Source: Yoonia sp.
GTDB taxonomy: Bacteria; Pseudomonadota; Alphaproteobacteria; Rhodobacterales; Rhodobacteraceae
NCBI RefSeq assembly: GCF_030731595.1
Contig: NZ_JANQTS010000066.1
Coordinates: forward strand, 1 to 45,843
DNA: 45,843 nt
Direction: 5' to 3'
Shown here: in pieces, positions 40,469 to 45,843 of the stretch
How positions within the stretch are numbered: position 1 is the stretch's first letter
How the letters are laid out: every line of letters begins with the position of its first letter
Program-made: the position numbers and the translations under genes
The notes under the pieces: generated by a model
Seen by the model: only the letters and a program-made list of their open reading frames with translations
Told to the model about the DNA's origin: nothing
The model's database searches: none

Positions 40469-40479
40469 CTGGCTGTCAT
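40440..40479 (+). promoter_or_regulatory. Pho box upstream of phnC
   Basis: Four heptamers in strict 11-bp register: CTGTCAA (40440), GTGTCAC (40451), CGGTTAA (40462, poor) and CTGTCAT (40473). The alphaproteobacterial PhoB consensus is direct repeats of CTGTCAT with 4-bp spacers. It ends 44 bases before phnC and overlaps the 3' end of phnM. Confidence 0.72.
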
Positions 40480-40523
40480 GCCACGCCCCTAGCGTCATGG
40501 ATGAAACATTCGGATGATTCGCC

Positions 40524-41321
40524 ATGACAGCTACTTTGACCCTCTCTTCCGTTTCCCGCCAGTTTGGCGAGACCCGCGCCGTAGACGATGTCAGCCTTTC
40601 GATTGAAGCGGGCCAGTTTGTCGGTGTGATCGGCCGCTCGGGTGCGGGCAAGTCCACCATGCTGCGGTTGATCAACCGCCTGATCGACCCCACCTCGGGG
40701 TCGATTTCGTTTGAGGGTGTCGAAGTAACCGCTCTGAAGGGCAAGGCGCTGCGGGAATGGCGGCGGTCTTGCGCGATGATCTTTCAACAGTTCAATCTGG
40801 TGGACCGACTGGATGTCCTGACCAATGTGCTGATCGGGCGGTTGGCAGAACATGGCTTTGTCAGCTCGATGGCGATGCATTTTACCGATGCAGAACGCGC
40901 GATGGCGCTGGACGCTCTGGACCGGTTCGATCTGGTGCCGCAAGCGCTGCAACGGGCGGGCACATTGTCGGGCGGTCAGCAACAGCGTGTCGCGATCGCC
41001 AAGGCCCTGGTGCAGCAGCCCAAGATCATGCTGGCGGACGAGCCTATCGCCTCGCTTGATCCGGCGAACGCGACTTTGGTGATGGATGGCTTGAAACAGA
41101 TCAACACCGAGGACGGGATCACCGTTCTGGTCAACCTGCACACGCTGGATACCGCGCGCGCCTATTGTGATCGCATCATCGCGATGCGCAATGGCCGTGT
41201 CTTTTTCGATGGTACCGCCCGCCAGCTGACCGATGACGTCGTGCGCGACATCTACGGACTGGAGGGCCTGCAAGAATTCAACGCCTCTGTCACCTCGACC
41301 AGTATCCGGGTGCCAGCATGA
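40524..41321 (+). CDS. phnC: Phosphonate ABC transporter ATP-binding protein
   Basis: 265 residues. Walker A is GRSGAGKST, the signature [15 protein letters not shown], Walker [13 protein letters not shown] and the switch [10 protein letters not shown], the last typical of PhnC. It opens the transporter unit behind the Pho box. It powers import of phosphonates bound by PhnD through the two PhnE permeases. The stop codon overlaps an in-frame upstream ATG of the phnD frame, but phnD probably starts 30 bases later. Confidence 0.95.
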   Translation: MTATLTLSSVSRQFGETRAVDDVSLSIEAGQFVGVIGRSGAGKSTMLRLINRLIDPTSGSISFEGVEVTALKGKALREWRRSCAMIFQQFNLVDRLDVLTNVLIGRLAEHGFVSSMAMHFTDAERAMALDALDRFDLVPQALQRAGTLSGGQQQRVAIAKALVQQPKIMLADEPIASLDPANATLVMDGLKQINTEDGITVLVNLHTLDTARAYCDRIIAMRNGRVFFDGTARQLTDDVVRDIYGLEGLQEFNASVTSTSIRVPA

Positions 41322-41350
41322 CAATCCAAACGCTATCAGGGAGATACACC

Positions 41351-42262
41351 ATGCGTTTTCTGACCACGACGACTGCACTTGCCATTTGCCTTGCCGGTTC
41401 AGCCATGGCTGAATGGCGCGAAGACTATGCCGTGATCAAGATCGGCGTTCTGTCCGGTGAAAACGAAGCCGACCGTATCGCGCGGACCGATTTTTTCCGC
41501 AAACATCTCGAAGACACGCTGGGCGTGACTGTCGAAACCTTCACCGCAGGCAACTATGACGGTGTGGTGCAGGCCTTGGCCGCCGGGCAGATCGAATTCG
41601 CATGGTTGGGATCGTCTGCCTATGCGGCAGCCTATACTGAAACTGACGGGGGTATTAAACCACTCCTCACCTCGCAGAACAAAGATGGGTCTACGGGTTA
41701 CTATTCGATCATCACCGTCCGCTGCGACAGCGGGTACAAGACAATCGACGATCTGGCCGGCAAGGTCCTGGCCTTTGCTGACCCGGATTCGACCTCTGGC
41801 TATGCGGTGCCTTACTTCAATCTTGTCCAGCAAGGGTATGAGCCCTCGGTCTTCTTTTCTGCTGTTCCCTTCTCGGGGAGCCATGAGGCCGGTGTGCAGG
41901 CTGTCGTCAACGGAACATTCGATGCGGCCGCCACATGGCAGGACAACGAAGTGAACGGGGTCTATCAGCGTATGGTCACCAAAGGGATGATCCCCGACGG
42001 CGAGGTCTGCGCGATCTGGGAATCGCCTGAAATCACCTCTGGCCCGTTTACAGCGCTCAACACACTGCCCGATGACATGATCGACGACGTGACCGCAGCG
42101 GTGGAATCTTTCCCATCGGTCGATCCCGAAGGTTTCGCGCAATACACCTCTTTCGATCCGGCTGACGAGAACCCGCAGACCGGATATATGCGCGTCGATC
42201 ACGACCGTTACCAGTGGATCGTCGATATGCGTGCCTGGCTTGCCCAGCAGCGTCGCGGCTAA
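41351..42262 (+). CDS. phnD: Phosphonate ABC transporter substrate-binding protein
   Basis: 303 residues with signal peptide MRFLTTTTALAICLAGSAMA. The mature protein (VIKIGVLSGENEADRIAR, EFAWLGSSAYAAAY, FADPDSTSGYAVPYF, DAAATWQDNEVNG) is a PhnD-type periplasmic phosphonate binder; the DPDSTSGY loop contacts the phosphonate in known PhnD. The start is ATG 41351 after CAGGGAG; an in-frame ATG at 41318 would add residues ahead of the signal peptide. Confidence 0.95.
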   Translation: MRFLTTTTALAICLAGSAMAEWREDYAVIKIGVLSGENEADRIARTDFFRKHLEDTLGVTVETFTAGNYDGVVQALAAGQIEFAWLGSSAYAAAYTETDGGIKPLLTSQNKDGSTGYYSIITVRCDSGYKTIDDLAGKVLAFADPDSTSGYAVPYFNLVQQGYEPSVFFSAVPFSGSHEAGVQAVVNGTFDAAATWQDNEVNGVYQRMVTKGMIPDGEVCAIWESPEITSGPFTALNTLPDDMIDDVTAAVESFPSVDPEGFAQYTSFDPADENPQTGYMRVDHDRYQWIVDMRAWLAQQRRG

Positions 42263-42271
42263 GGGACAAGG

Positions 42272-42303
42272 GGCGGATCGCAAGGTCTGCCCCATCCGCC
42301 TTT
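42272..42303 (+). promoter_or_regulatory. Hairpin directly before phnE1
   Basis: GGCGGAT (42272-42278) pairs with ATCCGCC (42294-42300) across a 15-nt loop and is followed by TTT and then the phnE1 ATG at 42304. It may attenuate transcription or block ribosome access, giving excess PhnD over permease. No Shine-Dalgarno is visible between hairpin and start. Confidence 0.5.
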
Positions 42304-43248
42304 ATGGTATTGATCACTGATCCCCAGAGCATCGCAGCACCGCAAAGCTCGGCCGCTGTCACCGCATTCGAGCAGGAATTTGCGCGGCTGCGCAAACGTT
42401 CCCGCCTTGTCTGGGCGGCTTGGACGCTTGTTTTCATCGCGCTCTTTATCCTGACAGGCTGGCATGGCGATTTTTTCAAGGTGACACAGGTGACCTTGCA
42501 AGATGGCAGCCGGGTCTGGAGCTGGATCATCCCGCCCGGCATTCCGCGCCTGGGCGAATATATCTCTAAGACCATTCCAACCTTGCGCTGGGACAGCCTT
42601 GGTGCCGATTTTGCCGAGTGGTTCTGGCGCTGGCGCACATGGCTGTGGCTGCTGCTCGAGACCATCTTGATCGCCTTTATGGCGACAACACTGGCGGTTG
42701 TGGGCGGTTTTCTGTTGTCTTTCCCCGCTTCGCGGAACCTCGCCCCAAATCTTTGGGTCCTCTGGATCACGCGCCGTGCGCTTGAAATTGCGCGCACTGT
42801 CCCGGATCTGGTCTGGGCCCTGATCTTTGTCTTCTGCTTTTCGGTGGGTCCTCTGGCTGGTGTGCTGGCGATTGCGCTGCATTCGGTAGGCGCGCTGGGC
42901 AAACTCTATTCGGAAGTGAACGAAAACATCGACATGCGTCCGCTGGAAGGTGTCAAGGCGGCTGGCGGCACATGGTTTGACCAGATTCGCTATGGCGCGG
43001 TGCCACAGGTGTTGCCCAATATCCTCAGCTACACCTTGCTGCGCTTTGAGATCAACGTGCGCTCTTCTTCCATCATCGGCTATGTCGGCGCGGGCGGTCT
43101 GGGGCAAGAGTTGCGCACCGCCATGTCATTTCAGGAATACACCGATCTTTCAGCACTTTTCGTCATCATTTTCGTCACCGTGATGGTGATCGACTACGGC
43201 TCTGAAAAGCTGCGCCACCGCGTCATCGGAATGGAGGACTCTGCGTGA
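42304..43248 (+). CDS. phnE: Phosphonate ABC transporter permease (1)
   Basis: 314 residues from ATG 42304. A basic N-terminal stretch (RLRKRSRLVW) leads to the first membrane helix, followed by a periplasmic loop and several helices. The coupling motif is GVKAAGGTWFDQIRYGAVPQ with SSIIGYVGAGGLGQEL downstream, diagnostic of PhnE. It follows a hairpin and has no evident ribosome-binding site, so translation could depend on phnD or on the hairpin. It overlaps phnE2 by 4 bases. Confidence 0.94.
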   Translation: MVLITDPQSIAAPQSSAAVTAFEQEFARLRKRSRLVWAAWTLVFIALFILTGWHGDFFKVTQVTLQDGSRVWSWIIPPGIPRLGEYISKTIPTLRWDSLGADFAEWFWRWRTWLWLLLETILIAFMATTLAVVGGFLLSFPASRNLAPNLWVLWITRRALEIARTVPDLVWALIFVFCFSVGPLAGVLAIALHSVGALGKLYSEVNENIDMRPLEGVKAAGGTWFDQIRYGAVPQVLPNILSYTLLRFEINVRSSSIIGYVGAGGLGQELRTAMSFQEYTDLSALFVIIFVTVMVIDYGSEKLRHRVIGMEDSA

Positions 43249-44105
43249 AAGTCATGACACAGGACGATATCGCCAAGGCCAAGGCGCGGATGCCGCGTGC
43301 CTTTTCTGCCCCCCTGCATGTACGTTTGCGGCGCTGGGCCTTGTGGCTTGGGTTCGGGGCGCTGTTTTGCTGGTGCCTCTATGATTTCAATTTCTCGCCA
43401 ATGCGGATCTGGAACGGTCTGGGCCGATTGGGGACAGTGCTGTCGTTCATGTTTCCGCCCCATATCTGGCAAACCTGGTCAGAGTGGAGCGATATTCTGA
43501 ACGGTCTGGGCGAAACCCTGTCGATGGCCTTTATGGGCACGGTGCTGGGCGCGATCGTGGCTTTTCCTTTGTCGTTTCTGGGGGCCAAGAATATCACCCG
43601 CTTCTGGCCCCTGCGCCTGAGCGTGCGGCGCGGTTTTGACGTGATCCGCGCCTTCGAGACCTTGATCCTCGCCCTGATCTTTATCCGTGCTTTCGGCCTG
43701 GGGCCGCTGGCGGGGATCCTTGCGATTGCAATCAGCGAGATCGGAACCTTTGCCAAGCTCTTTTCCGAAGCGATCGAAAACACCTCGAAGCGGCCCGTTG
43801 ATGGGGTCACGGCGTCGGGGGGATCACGCTTGCAGCAAATCCGCTTTGGGATCATGCCGCAGGTGGCTCCGGTGATCCTGTCGATCCTGCTTTATAATTT
43901 TGAATCCAATGTACGCTCTGGCACGATCCTTGGGATCGTCGGTGCGGGCGGGATCGGCTTTTTGCTATCGGACCGGATCAGCGCCTATAAATGGGACGAG
44001 GCTTGGTCGATCATCTTTCTGATCATAGGAATGGTCTATATCATCGACTGGTTATCGGGACTGATCCGCGCCCGGTTGATCGGCAAATCCGAGTTGGCGC
44101 GATGA
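43245..44105 (+). CDS. phnE: Phosphonate ABC transporter permease (2)
   Basis: 286 residues from GTG 43245 (GTGA overlap with the first phnE stop); ATG 43254 is an alternative. Membrane helices and the coupling motif [20 protein letters not shown] with [16 protein letters not shown] define a second PhnE. Many Rhodobacterales encode two PhnE, which form a heterodimeric channel. It overlaps the acyltransferase start by 4 bases. Confidence 0.94.
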   Translation: MKVMTQDDIAKAKARMPRAFSAPLHVRLRRWALWLGFGALFCWCLYDFNFSPMRIWNGLGRLGTVLSFMFPPHIWQTWSEWSDILNGLGETLSMAFMGTVLGAIVAFPLSFLGAKNITRFWPLRLSVRRGFDVIRAFETLILALIFIRAFGLGPLAGILAIAISEIGTFAKLFSEAIENTSKRPVDGVTASGGSRLQQIRFGIMPQVAPVILSILLYNFESNVRSGTILGIVGAGGIGFLLSDRISAYKWDEAWSIIFLIIGMVYIIDWLSGLIRARLIGKSELAR

Positions 44106-44728
44106 GTGGCGCGGGCTCTAAACACTTGTTGTCCGAAACCCCGACGGTCCATCCCGAAGCCAGCGTCAGCGATTGCGCGCTGGGCCTCTGGACCGAAGTT
44201 GGCAAAGGCACGACGATGAAATCCTCGTCCATGGGGGATTATTCCTACATTACCCAGCATTGTCATGTGGTCTGGACCTCAATCGGCAAGTTCTGTTCGA
44301 TTGCGAACGCCACACGGCTCAACCCCGGCAATCACCCTACTTGGCGGGCGGTACAGCATCATTCGGTCTATCGCGCCGAAGCCTATGGGCTTGGTCCGGA
44401 TGACAGCGCGTTCTTCGCATGGCGCAAGTCAGACTGGGTCACAATCGGGCATGATGTCTGGATCGGGCATGGGGTGACGGTGACAGCGGGCGTGACCATT
44501 GGCACCGGGGCCGTGATCGGGGCAGGGGCCGTGGTGACACGCGATGTGGACCCCTACACGGTTGTCGGTGGTGTGCCTGCACGGTTCATCAAACGCCGGT
44601 TTTCGGAAATGCAGGCCGAGGCCTTGCAAGACATTGCGGTCTGGGACTGGTCACGCGCCGCTTACAAGGCGGCGCTGCCAGACATTCGGGGCCTCGAGAT
44701 AGACGCCTTTATCGAGAAATACAGATGA
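44102..44728 (+). CDS. Hexapeptide-repeat acyltransferase, phosphonate-associated
   Basis: A 208-residue left-handed beta-helix protein. Repeated hexads show in [14 protein letters not shown] and [20 protein letters not shown] then [15 protein letters not shown]; the end [14 protein letters not shown] is typical of xenobiotic/chloramphenicol-type acetyltransferases. A subfamily of these recurs in phn operons. It may acetylate aminoalkylphosphonates, as unrelated PhnO does in E. coli, but this is inference. It is coupled to phnE2 by ATGA overlap and is the last gene of the operon seen here. Confidence 0.88.
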   Translation: MSGAGSKHLLSETPTVHPEASVSDCALGLWTEVGKGTTMKSSSMGDYSYITQHCHVVWTSIGKFCSIANATRLNPGNHPTWRAVQHHSVYRAEAYGLGPDDSAFFAWRKSDWVTIGHDVWIGHGVTVTAGVTIGTGAVIGAGAVVTRDVDPYTVVGGVPARFIKRRFSEMQAEALQDIAVWDWSRAAYKAALPDIRGLEIDAFIEKYR

Positions 44729-44758
44729 TGAAAGTATCTCAGTGTTTTCCGTGACGCT

Positions 44759-45574
44759 TTAGCAGACCAATCCCAACCCCTTGAGATAGGCAAATCCTTT
44801 CGGGATATCGGCCTTGTTGCGCAGTTCCAGCACCAGATGCGGGGCGCTGTCGCAATCGGCAAGGGCGCGAAAGACGGCGGCCCATTCGATTTCGCCTTCG
44901 CCGGGTGCCCAATGGCGGTCGGCATGGCCGTCCACGTCCTGCAGGTGGACATGGGCCAATTGGCTGCCTGCATCCCGCACAAAGTAATCCACCGGCGGCG
45001 CCCCCGCGGCGCGGCGGGCCAGTTGGGCGTGGCCGGTGTCGATAGAAAGCGCAACGGCGGGGCTATCAAAACTATCCACCAGCGCGCGGCGCGTGGCCGG
45101 GTCCACGTCTTCGATGTTTTCAATGACCAGCGTGATGCCTGTTTCCGCGGCGCGTTTGACGACAGGGTCCAGCACCATATGCACGCGGTCTAGCTTTTCT
45201 TGAGCATAGGCGGGCGCGGCAAGGCGATTGTTCTGATACCAAGCGCGATAGGGCGAATGCAGCACCATCTGTCGGGCGCCAACAGCCTCCGCCGCCATAA
45301 GCGCCCGCAAGAAGCGCGCCGTGATAAGAGGGCGCAATTCGGCGTCTTTGTTGTCGATATCCAGCCCCTCGTAGGGACCATGAATCCCGACCCGCCCCCG
45401 ATGCCCTGCGAGTGCCCCCTTGGCGGCCGCGATCCGGTCGTCGTATTCGGTTGTCAGTGCCGCATGGGTCATGAAATCCTGCAATTCGATGTCGCGGTCG
45501 GCCTCAAACAGCCAGTCACGACAGGTGGTGATCTCGGTTGCGCGCACGCAGGCGCCGATCTTCAATGGGGTCAT
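44759..45574 (-). CDS. Sugar-phosphate isomerase/epimerase-like TIM barrel
   Basis: A 271-residue xylose-isomerase-like (AP endonuclease 2 family) barrel. Metal-ligand segments are visible: RVGIHGPY, MVLHSPYRAWY, LVIENIEDVDP, ALSIDTGHAQLA, AHVHLQDVDGH and HLVLELRN. Such proteins isomerise or epimerise sugars or keto acids. The start has an excellent AAGGAGG upstream. It converges on the phn operon with 30 bases between. No partner gene is intact in the window, so the pathway is unknown. Confidence 0.85.
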   Translation of the reverse strand: MTPLKIGACVRATEITTCRDWLFEADRDIELQDFMTHAALTTEYDDRIAAAKGALAGHRGRVGIHGPYEGLDIDNKDAELRPLITARFLRALMAAEAVGARQMVLHSPYRAWYQNNRLAAPAYAQEKLDRVHMVLDPVVKRAAETGITLVIENIEDVDPATRRALVDSFDSPAVALSIDTGHAQLARRAAGAPPVDYFVRDAGSQLAHVHLQDVDGHADRHWAPGEGEIEWAAVFRALADCDSAPHLVLELRNKADIPKGFAYLKGLGLVC

Positions 45575-45843
45575 GGGAAAGCCTCCTTGGGTCCGGGATC
45601 ATCAGATAGGCGAGAAATACGACAATCATGCAAAGGCTCATGCCCGCAAAGGATGACCAGCCGCCGTGGTCCTGAGCGTCAGAAGAATAAGCCCTGAATG
45701 CACATTTTTCGCAGCAAAGCGTGCAGCAGAACTGGGCAAACTTCGCTCCTCGGAGCCTTTGACAACGGCAACCTGCTAGTTTGCATCAATCGTTCGCGAC
45801 GCTGGATAACTTGGCAGCCTGGTTCTTGAACCACAAACGTGCA
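45575..45843 (-). other. Window end: possible remnant of a transporter C-terminus
   Basis: No intact gene. On the reverse strand about 45590-45670 encodes DHGGWSSFAG, then MSLCMIVVFLAYLMIPDP, which looks like the last helix of an MFS-type membrane protein placed directly before the isomerase start. Upstream of about 45690 the frame stays open but is cysteine-rich and unlike a transporter, so the gene is probably broken, or this is chance. An imperfect palindrome GGTTCTTGAACC lies at 45822-45833. Confidence 0.3.

Noticed and set aside
40480..40500. Additional Pho-box unit GCGTCAT after the main box
   Set aside because: Its distance from CTGTCAT is 19 bp, out of the 11-bp register.
1..45843. 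CRISPR arrays, insertion sequences, rRNA genes or prophage
   Set aside because: No regularly spaced repeats, transposases, integrases, rRNA signatures or phage genes were seen.

Overview
The window reads as chromosomal DNA of a marine Rhodobacterales (Roseobacter-group) alphaproteobacterium. The reasons are high-GC, densely packed genes, a PutA regulated by a divergent Lrp-type gene, a 20-nt element typical of Rhodobacteraceae inside putA, and a load of genes for osmolyte and phosphonate use. The genus cannot be fixed from the sequence alone. Only the left-end gene (valS) is clearly cut by the window edge.

Region 1 (1-17.6 kb) is mixed. It starts with a partial valS and a translationally coupled PhyH-type dioxygenase / HD-domain oxygenase pair that resembles the PhnY/PhnZ two-step logic for C-P bond cleavage. 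Next come an orphan form-II CoxL-like molybdenum hydroxylase subunit overlapping a DUF2235 alpha/beta hydrolase, a PaaI-type thioesterase, divergent metF/metR, an inositol monophosphatase, a rhomboid protease, divergent putA/putR, a TPR protein, tRNA-Leu(UAA), a NitT/TauT-type ABC importer and a small CDGSH iron-sulfur protein.

Region 2 (17.8-33.8 kb) is a catabolic supercluster of four transcription units. A TetR/BetI-like gene diverges from two PYROXD2-like FAD oxidoreductases, a GcvT-like C1 transferase and a class III aminotransferase. A trimethylamine-dehydrogenase-like flavoprotein and a PotD-like binding protein diverge from one another. A six-gene reverse-strand operon encodes two different Rieske oxygenase alpha subunits, PotABC-like transporter parts and a methyltransferase. 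Three intergenic regions carry versions of one 14-bp palindrome (TTTGAGC/GCTCAAA), which ties the units into one probable regulon. The simplest reading is import and stepwise N-demethylation of a quaternary or N-methylated compound, with C1 units passed to tetrahydrofolate and then deamination. The substrate is not determined.

Region 3 (34.1-44.7 kb) is a complete-looking carbon-phosphorus lyase locus in the order phnF-G-H-I-J-K-L-M, then phnC-D-E1-E2 and a hexapeptide acyltransferase, nearly all with 1-4 bp or slightly longer overlaps. An 11-bp-periodic Pho box lies across the end of phnM in front of phnC. Its PhnJ is intact in length and frame but lacks all four C-terminal cysteines that form the Fe-S/thiyl motif of known PhnJ, and has two new cysteines flanking the conserved glycyl-radical glycine. 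I consider this the most unusual protein in the window.

A sugar-phosphate isomerase/epimerase-like TIM barrel on the reverse strand and about 270 bp with no intact gene close the window.
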